Shown here: positions 33,722-42,102 of the stretch, piece after piece
Layout of the letters: each line of letters begins with the position of its first letter
Position numbering within the stretch: position 1 is the first letter of the stretch
From: an uncultured Acidobacteriaceae bacterium
GTDB lineage: Bacteria; Acidobacteriota; Terriglobia; Terriglobales; Acidobacteriaceae
Assembly: GCA_903828675.1 (NCBI GenBank)
Contig: CAIKND010000211.1
Span: forward strand, 1 to 46,752
DNA: 46,752 nt
Reading direction: 5' to 3'
Position numbers and translations under genes: made by a program
The notes under the pieces: generated by a model
Seen by the model: the letters and a program-made list of their open reading frames with translations, nothing else
The model's database searches: none
What the model was told of the DNA's origin: nothing

Positions 33722-35161
33722 TTATCCGCGGCGGCGGCGTGAGACCTTGCCGGCCTGGGAACTCGATTTCGCTTTTCTGGGCGAATGCTCTGAAGTTGAA
33801 TGCCCCTTCGTTTGAGGGATGCGCGCCGACTGCTGGAATGCCTCGTCAAGGCGTGCACGCCCGGCAAGGTTCTGGAGCACCGCAAGGTGGCCGGTGAGTT
33901 CTCCCCTCGTATTGCGCACAGGAGTTATACATACCTCTGCCTGCACTTTGGTGCCGTCTTTACGCAGGTAGGTCCAATCTCTAGAGAAGCGGCCATCTTT
34001 GCGTACAGTAGCCAGAACCGACTGGAGTCCATCGAGCGAAGTTCCAAGCCTCTTACTGATTTCGATACGGGCTGACTCCATCTGTTCGGGAGGATGGAAA
34101 GCTTTCGGAGTCAACCGGCCGACGACTTCCTTCTCGGTATATCCGAGCAACAGTTCCGCCCCGCGGTTAAACATGGTGATGGTTCCGTCGAGGTCAGTGG
34201 CCATGATGGCAAACTCCGTGGACGCGGCAAGAAAATCCTCATATCGACTCTTGAGGAGGCGGATCGATTCTTCACTGCGCACGCGTTTGGTGATGTCCAT
34301 AAAGCTGCTGAGCGCAGCGTAAGGCTGTTCGCGGCCCTTGCGGAATAGGGGATGGCTGTTGATGCTGACCCAGGTCTGGCTGTCGCCTTCGCCGAGGCCC
34401 ATGATGACCCCCAACTGCGGTTCACCCGTAGTCAGCGCCCGCATGGCGGGGTGCTCGTCCCCAGGAAAGGGACTGCTGTCTTCATGAATCGGCTTCCAAG
34501 AGGGATCGAGGCCGGTCATTCCGGTGAATTGATCCATGCTGAGGCGGAGGATGTCGCACGCCGCCTGATTGGCTTCAGTGATTTCGCCATTGGGAGCCTG
34601 CATAATAATCCCGACGGGAAGGCTCTCGAAGAGTCCGCGATAGCGCTCTTCGCTCTCACGCAGTTCCTGCACCTGGTCGGCGACGCGCGCTTCGAGCTTT
34701 TCGCGGTAAGTCTCGCGCTCCTTCTCCATCCGCTTGCGCGCGGTGATGTTGTCAAACACCTTGACGACAATCCCACGCTCGGGGCTGTAGGCGGACATCG
34801 TGAACCAATGGCCGGTGGAGGGCTCGAAGTGTTCAAAGACCTCGGACTCGCCAGTCTTTGCGACCCTGGCTAATTTCAATAGAAGATCCCGCTCTTCGGC
34901 CGCGACTCCATGGTGGACTTCGCTGCCCAGCCGACCGGTGACATCCTGCATTCCGGTCTGGGAGCGATAGGCGGGATTGGTGTAGAGGTAGAGGCGATCA
35001 ACCGGCTGGTCGCCTTTGAAGATGATCCTGGAGCAGCAAACGCCATTCAGGACATGCTCGTATAACTTGCTGAGCAAATTGTCGATCGGAATCTGTTCCA
35101 CAGGAGGAAGAGCGGACCCGGAGACGGTAAGGGCTTTCGATTTGAAGCTGTCATGCTTCAT
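33722..35161 (-). CDS. triple-PAS sensory protein without output domain
   Basis: 479 residues with three PAS-type domains: ~1 at 25-145 (LYLYTNPAYRSQTGMQDVTGR, ending VVKVFDNITARKRMEKE); a coiled-coil helix (YREKLEARVADQVQELRESEERYR); ~2 at 175-300 (GLFESLPVGIIMQAPNGEITEANQAACDIL, ending SSFMDITKRVRSEESI); ~3 at 310-430 (EFAIMATDLDGTITMFNRGAELLLGYTEKEVVGR, with a PAC-like TGHLAVLQN end). After this come only ~50 residues of Ser/Lys/Arg-rich tail. There is no histidine-kinase, GGDEF, EAL or phosphatase domain. It could signal through partners or be a truncated kinase. Start ATG 35161, which follows a purine-rich GAAAGAAGAG. It diverges from msrA. Confidence 0.8.
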   Translation of the reverse strand: MKHDSFKSKALTVSGSALPPVEQIPIDNLLSKLYEHVLNGVCCSRIIFKGDQPVDRLYLYTNPAYRSQTGMQDVTGRLGSEVHHGVAAEERDLLLKLARVAKTGESEVFEHFEPSTGHWFTMSAYSPERGIVVKVFDNITARKRMEKERETYREKLEARVADQVQELRESEERYRGLFESLPVGIIMQAPNGEITEANQAACDILRLSMDQFTGMTGLDPSWKPIHEDSSPFPGDEHPAMRALTTGEPQLGVIMGLGEGDSQTWVSINSHPLFRKGREQPYAALSSFMDITKRVRSEESIRLLKSRYEDFLAASTEFAIMATDLDGTITMFNRGAELLLGYTEKEVVGRLTPKAFHPPEQMESARIEISKRLGTSLDGLQSVLATVRKDGRFSRDWTYLRKDGTKVQAEVCITPVRNTRGELTGHLAVLQNLAGRARLDEAFQQSARIPQTKGHSTSEHSPRKAKSSSQAGKVSRRRRG

Positions 35162-35335
35162 GCGGATGGCTCTTCTTTCAGGAGGGGCATTTAAAAGTAC
35201 GGCGCACGACCACTTAGGTGTTTGAATAAAGCCGAAAGGGAAAGGATGTCTCATGCCCAAAACCTGAGCGGGAAATAGAAGTTTAGTTTCGAGAAGACCA
35301 TTCTTCGGTGATATACGTCACGCTACGTGCATTCG

Positions 35336-35345
35336 TTGTCGACAA
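35336..35345. promoter_or_regulatory. palindrome TTGTCGACAA between divergent PAS gene and msrA
   Basis: A perfect 10-base palindrome sits in the 284-base gap between two divergent genes, 10 bases upstream of a TATGAT that could be a -10 box for msrA (35355-35360). It could be a repressor site. This rests on position and symmetry alone. Confidence 0.3.
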
Positions 35346-35444
35346 TCAACTCTATATGATTTCTCGAACACTTCTCTGCGCCGATAACCTATTTCGAATC
35401 GAGAGTCCTGCCACCGATGTCGCCCCTGGCGCATCTCAATACGC

Positions 35445-35924
35445 ATGAGTATTGAAAAAGCGACATTCGGCGCGGGGTGTTTCTGGGGAGTGGAGGCGGC
35501 GTTTGCAGCCATTCCAGGAGTGACAGCTACAGCGGTGGGTTATGAGGGCGGACAACTGGAGCGGCCGAGCTACAAGGACGTCTGCACGGATCAGACGGGG
35601 CATGCCGAGGTGGTTGAACTGGACTTTGACCCGGCGGTGGTGAGCTACGGGCAGCTGCTGGACGCGTTTTTCGCGCTGCACGATCCAACGACATTGAATC
35701 GCCAGGGACCGGACTGGGGCACACAGTACCGCTCGGCCATCTTTTTCCATTCACCGGAACAGGAGGCGCAGGCACTGGCCAAGATCGAGCAGCTTGGCGC
35801 CGAGGGCCGCTTCAAGCCGAAACGCATAGTGACAAAGGTGGAGGCCGCGCGGACCTTCTGGCGGGCAGAGGATTACCACCAGAAATACCTGGAGAAGCGC
35901 GGGCAGGCTAGGTGCCATATCTGA
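35445..35924 (+). CDS. msrA: peptide methionine-S-sulfoxide reductase MsrA
   Basis: The 159-residue enzyme reduces methionine-S-sulfoxide in proteins, repairing oxidative damage. The catalytic cysteine is Cys12 in the family motif GAGCFWGVEAAF. Further marks are GVTATAVGYEGG, TGHAEVVELDFDP (~49-61), HDPTTLNRQGPDWGTQYRS and EDYHQKYLEK near the C terminus. Only one other cysteine is seen late in the chain (RCHI), so it may serve as the resolving residue (inference). No signal peptide, hence cytoplasmic. The ATG at 35445 gives the canonical N terminus. Confidence 0.96.
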   Translation: MSIEKATFGAGCFWGVEAAFAAIPGVTATAVGYEGGQLERPSYKDVCTDQTGHAEVVELDFDPAVVSYGQLLDAFFALHDPTTLNRQGPDWGTQYRSAIFFHSPEQEAQALAKIEQLGAEGRFKPKRIVTKVEAARTFWRAEDYHQKYLEKRGQARCHI

Positions 35925-35928
35925 AAGT

Positions 35929-35955
35929 CAGTTGCCCGTGGACAGTGGTCAGTGA
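35929..35955. repeat. GTCAGT/GGACAGT short-unit repeat cluster
   Basis: Directly after the msrA stop: GTCAGT, then GTGGACAGTGGTCAGTG. It resembles the cluster at 12346-12385, which also follows a stop codon. Confidence 0.5.
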
Positions 35956-35977
35956 AAGGCTGCTGGGTTGGGTTATG

Positions 35978-36018
35978 CTGCCCCACCCTTTCGCAAAGTG
36001 CGCGAAAGGATGGGGCAC
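35978..36018. repeat. CCCACCC hairpin-family copy
   Basis: CCCCACCCTTTCGC, a short loop, then GCGAAAGGATGGGGCACC. The inner stem is CTTTCGC/GCGAAAG, where other copies have CATTCCGC/GCGGAATG, so the pairing is kept while the bases differ. Confidence 0.8.
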
Positions 36019-36054
36019 CCAGTTTTGTTTGGAAACGGACTGCGGGGGTTACGC

Positions 36055-36837
36055 CTATGCTGCTTGCGGCGTCTCGTCTTGAGTGGACTTGGTTCCCGGC
36101 TCGTCAATCCAGAGACAGGTGATCCACCAGATGATCACGGCCAGATAGATAAGGCTGTTGGCGTTGTAAAGCTTCTCCTGTAGGCCCATGACATGTTCGT
36201 ACTCGGCCTGGCTTCGGGGTGCGGCGTGGAGAGCAATCGCCTGCCAGATGCCGCGCACGGCCAATTGCGCGATGGACCCGGTGGAGAGACCGATGAGGAT
36301 CTGCTGCGTGTGACTGCGCCAGCCTGCTTTGAAACGGCGGCCAAAGAGCACGACCAGCAGGGTGAGTCCGATGGCGAGCAGGTCGGCCAGCACGTCAGCC
36401 TTCTGGGCATACAGTTGCATGAGGCGCAGGGTCGCGAGAGCGGAGTCGGCGGTGAGCGTCTTCCATGCGGGCCAGGGGCCCCAGGCAGCCAGAACGCCAC
36501 CGGCCGCGGCCAGCAAGACCAAAGTCGAGATGAACCATGCGCGCCGGGAGGCACCTAAAAAGGCGCGCCGTGCCAGTTCCACCACCACGATCAGACTGAC
36601 CGTGGCGGCGACGACAGCCAGAGTGAGGAAGATGGCGCTCATGGTCATAGGCGCCATGCGGCCAAACAGCAACCTGCTGGCGAGCAGGCGCAGGGCTACA
36701 AGAACCATGCTGGCTGTGAACCAGGGAAAGCGCTTCGCGCGGTCGCGCCCGAGCAGGACCACAAGCAGCACCAGCAGCGCCGCAAACGTCAATGCCCACA
36801 GAATCTGGACAACATTGAAACCGGAATTGAAGTGCAT
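36055..36837 (-). CDS. seven-helix integral membrane protein, unknown function
   Basis: The 260-residue product starts MHFNSGFNVVQILWAL. About seven membrane segments are seen, including LWALTFAALLVLLVVLLG, AIFLTLAVVAATVSLIVVVELA, FISTLVLLAAAGGVLAAWG, DLLAIGLTLLVVLFG and SLIYLAVIIWWITCLW. The loop containing GRRFKAGWRSHTQQ is basic and probably cytoplasmic. AAGG lies upstream of the ATG at 36837; a longer frame to 37020 would overlap the maf start. Divergent from maf. The family is not recognised. Confidence 0.7.
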   Translation of the reverse strand: MHFNSGFNVVQILWALTFAALLVLLVVLLGRDRAKRFPWFTASMVLVALRLLASRLLFGRMAPMTMSAIFLTLAVVAATVSLIVVVELARRAFLGASRRAWFISTLVLLAAAGGVLAAWGPWPAWKTLTADSALATLRLMQLYAQKADVLADLLAIGLTLLVVLFGRRFKAGWRSHTQQILIGLSTGSIAQLAVRGIWQAIALHAAPRSQAEYEHVMGLQEKLYNANSLIYLAVIIWWITCLWIDEPGTKSTQDETPQAA

Positions 36838-36934
36838 TTGAGCCTTGTCCGGGGCGCGTGCGAGTTGCTGTGCCGGCCCCCTTTTCAGTCTAACCGCAAG
36901 AGGCTGTAGGGGTGGCTGCTGCCATAATTCCAAT

Positions 36935-37522
36935 ATGCTGATTTTGGCCTCAGCCTCGCCCCGTCGCCGCGAATTGCTCACGCAGGCCGGCTTCTCGTTC
37001 GAGGTGTGCGCGGCGGACATTCCCGAGAATCCTCGGACAGGGGAAGACCCTATCGCCTACGTGACCCGGCTGGCGCGCGAAAAGGCCGAGGCGGTCTTTG
37101 CGCAGCAGTCGGCGAAAGCTGAGGATGTTTGCGATCTGGCGGTGCTGGGCGCCGACACCACAGTGACACTCGACGACCACATTCTGGGAAAGCCCGAGGA
37201 TGCCGCCGACGCGGCGCGCATGTTGCGGCTGCTCTCAGGGCGTTCGCATCGCGTGATTACCGGGGTGGCTCTGGTGACGGCGGAAGGCGCGGAGGTTGCC
37301 GCCGAAGTTACGGCTGTCCGCTTTCTCCACTTGTCCGACGAGGAGATTGCGGACTATGTGGCCAGCGGCGAACCGATGGACAAGGCGGGAGCCTACGCCA
37401 TACAAGGCCGGGCGGCACGCTGGATTCCGCGCATCGAGGGCTGCTATTTCAACGTGGTGGGCCTGCCGCTGGCGCTGGTAAGTACGCTGCTGGAATCCTG
37501 CAAGGCGCTGCGAACTCTTTAG
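36935..37522 (+). CDS. maf: Maf-type nucleotide pyrophosphatase
   Basis: The 195-residue enzyme hydrolyses non-canonical or excess nucleoside triphosphates (family: dTTP/UTP or methylated nucleotides) to monophosphates. Motifs are LILASASPRRRELL (2-15), the catalytic Asp74 in AVLGADTTVTL, HRVITGVAL (~104-112) and YVASGEPMDKAGAYAIQG (~139-156). This spacing is normal, and Arg/Gln side chains suggest the dTTP/UTP sub-group (inference). The start at 36935 gives the family N terminus. The stop codon TAG directly precedes the repeat element at 37525-37649. Confidence 0.94.
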   Translation: MLILASASPRRRELLTQAGFSFEVCAADIPENPRTGEDPIAYVTRLAREKAEAVFAQQSAKAEDVCDLAVLGADTTVTLDDHILGKPEDAADAARMLRLLSGRSHRVITGVALVTAEGAEVAAEVTAVRFLHLSDEEIADYVASGEPMDKAGAYAIQGRAARWIPRIEGCYFNVVGLPLALVSTLLESCKALRTL

Positions 37523-37524
37523 GG

Positions 37525-37649
37525 AACCTCTGATTAAGTCTTATTCCGCACCGAGCATTTCCTCAAGGGCTGAAGCCCTCGCTCTTTTTGCAGCATTTGC
37601 GGCACGGCTGAAGCCGTGCCCTTTCAAAAGATCGACTTAATCAGAAGTT
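37525..37649. mobile_element. MITE-like nested-palindrome element, copy 3
   Basis: The terminal inverted repeats AACCTCTGATTAAGTC (37525-37540) and GACTTAATCAGAAGTT (37634-37649) differ at one position. They enclose GGGCTGAAGCCC and GGCACGGCTGAAGCCGTGCC, as in the copy at 13484. It begins three bases after the maf stop. Confidence 0.8.
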
Positions 37650-37757
37650 ATTTAGCCTGCATTGAGGGACGCGGGGAGAACGCGGGGGGGGGGAGTGTGC
37701 GTTCCGCGCGAGCGCTTATAACTCGATGGTTAATGTCTGAAAGATCAATAGATGACT

Positions 37758-37859
37758 ATTGATCCGGCCCTTAAATAGTGTGCAGGCTTCCCACCCATTT
37801 CGCGATAAAACCTGCGAAATGGATGGGGCACGGTGCTTGTATTTGAGGGCCGGATCAAT
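37758..37859. mobile_element. CCCACCC hairpin nested inside a 19-bp inverted repeat
   Basis: ATTGATCCGGCCCTTAAAT (37758-37776) pairs with ATTTGAGGGCCGGATCAAT (37841-37859), with one G-T wobble. Between them lies a copy of the CCCACCCATTTCGC...GCGAAATGGATGGGGCAC hairpin (37789-37832). Other copies of the hairpin lack this outer repeat. The unit lies about 110 bases upstream of the first DUF3857 gene. Confidence 0.75.
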
Positions 37860-37968
37860 AACCGCGCGAACGGCTATCACAGGTGTGTGTGACAACGGGG
37901 CGATTGTCCGCTCTCCGCGATTATTCAGGGGTAGACTTATCGCTATTCACAAACAAAGGACATATTCC

Positions 37969-39981
37969 GTGCGAAATCATAAATGCCTTCGTTGCGTAGT
38001 TGCGTTTGTATTGATTGGGGTTCCAGTTCTGGCCAAGGCGCAATTTCAGGCACCGACGGACGAAGAACTGAAGATGACCGCCGATGCGAAGGCTCCGGGG
38101 GCGGCGGCGGTTTACCTGAACATTGAGGAAATCGCGGATGACCCGACCCACTACCAGACCTTTTACGCGCGGATCAAGGTGCTGACGGAGAAGGGCAAAG
38201 AGCTGGCTACGGTCGAAGTGCCCTACCTGAAGAGCGCCTTCAAGGTTACTGAGATCAAGGCGCGCACCATCCATTCGGACGGAACCGTGGTTCCGCTGGT
38301 GGGCAAGCCGGAAGACCTGTTGATCATCAAGAGCACCGACAGGGAGATCGGGCGCATGGTGTTTACGCTTCCGAGTGTGGAAGTGGGCTGCATTCTTGAG
38401 TACAAATATCAGCTGAGCTACGACGACAACCTCTCTTCCTCGCCGATGTGGGAGATTCAGCGGCCCTATTTTGTACACAAGGCACATTACATGTTCACTC
38501 CGTTCAAGGCATTCATGCCCAATACCCGCAACAATAACCTTGAGGCGACCGGCAACTATCTGACCGATGCGCACGGGGATGTAATCAATAGCCTGCTCTG
38601 GTGGCACAATCTGCCCAAGGACGCAGCCATCAAGACGGACCTCGGGGGGCACTTCAGCCTGGACGTGGTGGATGTTCCGCCGGCGCCCGATGAAGAGTGG
38701 ATGCCGCCGGCGAATAGTTATCTTTACAAGGTGTTCTTTTATTACAAGAACGCCTTCACGGCGCAGGAGTTCTGGGTTCACGAGGCCAAGCGCTGGTCAA
38801 AAGAGGTGGATCAGTTTGCAGAAGTCTCGAAGGCGCTTCGCAGCGCCGTGGCCGGTCTGACGGCCCCCACCGACAGCGAAATAGACAAAGCGAAGAAGCT
38901 TTACGCGGCAGTGCAGGCGCTGGATAACACGGACTACTCCCGCAAGAAGAGCGAGTCCGAGCTGAAGCAACTAAAGCTGAAGGAGGCCAAGCGGGCCGAA
39001 GATACATGGACGCAGAAGAGCGGAACGAGCGAGGACATCGCGATGCTGTACCTGGCAATGGCTCGCGCGGCGGGGCTGCAAGCCTACGCGATGAAGGTGG
39101 TCGATCACGATCAGGGGATCTTCGACGTGAGCTATATGAACATTAACCAGCTCGACGATACTTTGGTGATTTTGTCTATTGGCGGGAATGACATCGTGGT
39201 CGATCCCGGTGAAAAGATGTGCCCGTTCCAGACCGTGAGCTGGAAGCACGCAAGCGCCGGGGGCCTGAGGCAAAGCGCCAAGGAAGTAGGCGCGGCCGTG
39301 AGTCCGGAGGAGACCTACACGAACAACTCGACCACGCGCACCGGGGACATTAGCGTGGACGCGCACGGAGGCATTACAGGCACCGTGCAAATTGCGATGG
39401 CGGGGCAGGAGGCGCTGCGCTGGCGGCAGGCAGCACTTCAGAACGATGAAACTGAGCTCAAGAAGCAATTTGACCATTCGCTGGAAACGATTATGCCAGA
39501 AGGAGTGGAAGGGCACGTTGACCACTTCGCGGCACTGGATCAACCGAACGAGAAATTGGTTGCTACCGTGACAATGAAGGGGACGCTTGGCGCGGCAACA
39601 TCCAAAAGGCTGCTACTGCCCGGCTTTCTGTTTGAGGCGCGGGGGCATCAGCCGTTTGTGAGCCAGGAGAACCGGCTTGAGTCAGTGGACATGCATTATG
39701 GGGAGCGGTTGACCGACCAGGTAACCTATCACCTACCGGCTGGGTTGACGGTGGAATCGGCGCCGATGGCCACAACCATTCCGTGGACGGGCCACGCAGC
39801 GTACATTGTGAAGACCGCGGCTTCTCCAGGGAAGATCATCATTGCCCGTACGCTGGCTCGCGCGTTTACGCTGGCCAAACCTGAGGAATACCAGGACCTG
39901 CGCGGCTTCTATCAAAAGATAGCAACCGCCGATCAGGCGCAAGTGGTACTGACCGCGGCTCCTGAAGCGAAAGGCAACTGA
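37969..39981 (+). CDS. secreted DUF3857 protein with degenerate transglutaminase-like domain
   Basis: 670 residues. I chose GTG 37969 because AAGGA stands eight bases upstream and the product then begins with a signal peptide (RNHKCLRCVVAFVLIGVPVLAKAQ). The DUF3857 region spans ~60-290 (YARIKVLTEKGKELATVEVPY, DREIGRMVFTLPSVEVGCILEYKY). The transglutaminase-like part (~300-420) has Ser354 (KSGTSED) where the catalytic Cys should be and Asp397 (QLDDTLVI) where the His should be; Asp412 (VVDPGE) is kept. So it is probably not an active thiol enzyme. The C-terminal ~240 residues are likely beta-rich. Its stop overlaps the next gene's ATG by one base, and the two products may work together. Confidence 0.85.
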   Translation: MRNHKCLRCVVAFVLIGVPVLAKAQFQAPTDEELKMTADAKAPGAAAVYLNIEEIADDPTHYQTFYARIKVLTEKGKELATVEVPYLKSAFKVTEIKARTIHSDGTVVPLVGKPEDLLIIKSTDREIGRMVFTLPSVEVGCILEYKYQLSYDDNLSSSPMWEIQRPYFVHKAHYMFTPFKAFMPNTRNNNLEATGNYLTDAHGDVINSLLWWHNLPKDAAIKTDLGGHFSLDVVDVPPAPDEEWMPPANSYLYKVFFYYKNAFTAQEFWVHEAKRWSKEVDQFAEVSKALRSAVAGLTAPTDSEIDKAKKLYAAVQALDNTDYSRKKSESELKQLKLKEAKRAEDTWTQKSGTSEDIAMLYLAMARAAGLQAYAMKVVDHDQGIFDVSYMNINQLDDTLVILSIGGNDIVVDPGEKMCPFQTVSWKHASAGGLRQSAKEVGAAVSPEETYTNNSTTRTGDISVDAHGGITGTVQIAMAGQEALRWRQAALQNDETELKKQFDHSLETIMPEGVEGHVDHFAALDQPNEKLVATVTMKGTLGAATSKRLLLPGFLFEARGHQPFVSQENRLESVDMHYGERLTDQVTYHLPAGLTVESAPMATTIPWTGHAAYIVKTAASPGKIIIARTLARAFTLAKPEEYQDLRGFYQKIATADQAQVVLTAAPEAKGN

Positions 39982-41981
39982 TGGCCACGCGTTTGAGCGG
40001 TTTTCCAGTTCTTGCCGTGGCTGCGGCGTGCTGCATGGCCTTGTGTGGGTCGATTCCGGCGACAGCCAGGGACAAGGCGCAACCTGCGCCTCAATGGGCA
40101 TTGGATGCCGCCAAGACACCAACACCGGCGACGGTTGGGGACGCGTCGGCTGTGATTCTGTTTGACGAATACCTGGTTACGGTTGACGAGCAAAACCACG
40201 CAGTCGAGAGACAGCACTTCGCGGTGCGAATTCTGAAGCCCCAGGGGCGAAAGGAATCACACTGCATAGCTGAGTCTGACAAAGACCAGAAGTTGAACTA
40301 CTTCCGTTCCTGGACCATCGCGCCCGATGGCAAGCAGTTCCAGGCGATGGAGACAGACTTCAAGGACGCGGGATCCTACGAAGACCGGGATATGCAGTCC
40401 TCTGATCGCTTTCGAATCGTGAACCCACCGGGCAGCGATCCGGGTTCAGTGGTGGTATGCGAGATGGAGGTGCACTTAAGACCCTACATAAACGAGGAGA
40501 TTTGGCAGATACAGTATTCGATTCCGGTAGTGGACGAGGTGTTGGAGTTAGTGTTGCCCGCAGGCGGGCGCTTCGCTGAGTCTTGGAGCCGGATTACGCC
40601 GGTGAAGCCCATCGAGATTGGACCGAATCATCTTCGCTGGGAGGTCAAGGACATGGCGGCGCTGGACCTTGAGAATCTGCACGCTACTCCGCCGGAGGAA
40701 GCGCTGGCGGCGCGCATGTCAGTGCAATGGGGCGAGTCGGCCATCAAGGGCGTGGACAACCAATGGAGGGCCATCGGGCAGTGGGGAGAGAAACTGCAAG
40801 AGCACCGGCCGGACCCGACGCCGGAGATTACTGCCAAGGCAATGGAACTGACCGCCGGTGCGCCTGATCTTTACACAAAGCTGAGCCAGATCACGAGCTA
40901 CATCCAGAAAAACATTCGCTACTTTATTGTCATGAAGGGCATAGGCGGCTTACAGTCGCATTTCTCAGCCGACATCTTTCGCAACCGCTACGGCGATTGC
41001 AAAGACAAGACGACGCTGCTGATCTCAATGCTGCAGGCGACCGGCGTCCACGCCTACTATCTGCACGTGGACAGCGAACGCGGCACGATCGACCCGACTG
41101 CACCATCGCTGATCGGCAACCACATGATTACGGCGATTGAACTGCCGGAGGGGAACAACGATCAGCGTCTTGTGGCGCGCGTGAAAGCCACCAACGGCAA
41201 GACGCTGCTGATCTTTGACCCAACCGATGAAGTGACGCCGGTGGGGCTGATCCGGGGGCAACTGCAAGGGGCCTACGGCAACATCTTTAACGGCGCGGAT
41301 AGCCAGGTGCTGCAAATGCCGGTGCTTCCGCCGGATGTTGCCGGAATGATCCGGAAGGGCACGTTCACGTTGAGCGCCGAAGGTGCCCTGACAGGCGATA
41401 TCGCCGAGGGATTCATGGGCGATGAGGCCATGCAGGAGAGGTCTTTCATCAAGGACAACGATGCAAAGGATATTCACCAGAAGCTGGAAAGCTCGCTTGG
41501 TTCTGATCTTCCCGGGCTGACATTCAAGGGGTACGAATTTCACCAGGCGGAGGATCTGGACAAGCCGCTGAATCTCGACTTGCACTTCAGCGCGGCCAAC
41601 TATGCGCACGTCGCCGGTTCGCTGCTGCTGCTGCGCCCGCGGGTCTATGGCAGCCACGCGCGCTCAGTTCCCGATGTGATGGAGGGCAAGCCACGCGCGT
41701 ACGCAATCGAACTGGGCCACCCAGGGCGCTGGCGCGACAGCTTCGACATCGCGCTGCCGGAGGGTTACAAGGTGGATGAGACGCCAGACCCGGTGAATGT
41801 GGATGTGGGCTTCGCCAGCTATCGCTCGTTGGTTTCGGCCAAGGATAACCAGTTGCACTACGAGCGCGAGTACGTGGTGCGGGATGTGGAGATTCCGGCG
41901 AGCAAGGCTGCCGATTTTCGCAAGCTTGAGAACGCCATCTTTGCCGACGAAAAGGGGACGGCGGTTTTGAAGAAGCAGTAA
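39981..41981 (+). CDS. secreted DUF3857/transglutaminase-like protein, intact catalytic triad
   Basis: 666 residues. Signal peptide about 1-29 (FPVLAVAAACCMALCGSIPATA). DUF3857 domain ~50-250, then a transglutaminase-like fold with the complete triad: Cys340 in NRYGDCKDKTTLL, His381 in IGNHMITAIEL, Asp413 in LIFDPTDE. A C-terminal beta-rich domain follows (~430-666). The family's substrate is not established; relatives may act as proteases or cross-linkers in the periplasm (inference). It is translationally coupled (TGATG) to the preceding paralogue, which lacks the triad. A very strong hairpin follows at 42027. Confidence 0.9.
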   Translation: MATRLSGFPVLAVAAACCMALCGSIPATARDKAQPAPQWALDAAKTPTPATVGDASAVILFDEYLVTVDEQNHAVERQHFAVRILKPQGRKESHCIAESDKDQKLNYFRSWTIAPDGKQFQAMETDFKDAGSYEDRDMQSSDRFRIVNPPGSDPGSVVVCEMEVHLRPYINEEIWQIQYSIPVVDEVLELVLPAGGRFAESWSRITPVKPIEIGPNHLRWEVKDMAALDLENLHATPPEEALAARMSVQWGESAIKGVDNQWRAIGQWGEKLQEHRPDPTPEITAKAMELTAGAPDLYTKLSQITSYIQKNIRYFIVMKGIGGLQSHFSADIFRNRYGDCKDKTTLLISMLQATGVHAYYLHVDSERGTIDPTAPSLIGNHMITAIELPEGNNDQRLVARVKATNGKTLLIFDPTDEVTPVGLIRGQLQGAYGNIFNGADSQVLQMPVLPPDVAGMIRKGTFTLSAEGALTGDIAEGFMGDEAMQERSFIKDNDAKDIHQKLESSLGSDLPGLTFKGYEFHQAEDLDKPLNLDLHFSAANYAHVAGSLLLLRPRVYGSHARSVPDVMEGKPRAYAIELGHPGRWRDSFDIALPEGYKVDETPDPVNVDVGFASYRSLVSAKDNQLHYEREYVVRDVEIPASKAADFRKLENAIFADEKGTAVLKKQ

Positions 41982-42026
41982 CTGCGGGGTATTTGGAGCA
42001 CGCCACACTTGAACGTATTTGCTTAC

Positions 42027-42083
42027 AGCGGAAAGGGATGCAAAGCGCATGGATTCTCCATGTGCTTTGCATCCCTTTCCGCT
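42027..42083. other. 27-bp near-perfect inverted repeat with 3-base loop
   Basis: The arms 42027-42053 and 42057-42083 pair along all 27 positions except one G-T wobble, around the loop TTC. The core reads GGAAAGGGATGCAAAGC. It ends 20 bases before the ATG of the old-yellow-enzyme gene and 45 bases after the DUF3857 operon. No T-run follows on either strand, so it is not a standard terminator. No second copy was noticed in the window. Confidence 0.85.
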
Positions 42084-42102
42084 TGCTATCATCCATTTAG
42101 AT

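Noticed and set aside
36845..36934. Upstream extension of maf
   Set aside because: The added 30 residues precede the invariant LILASASPRR N terminus and would overlap the divergent gene's start region.
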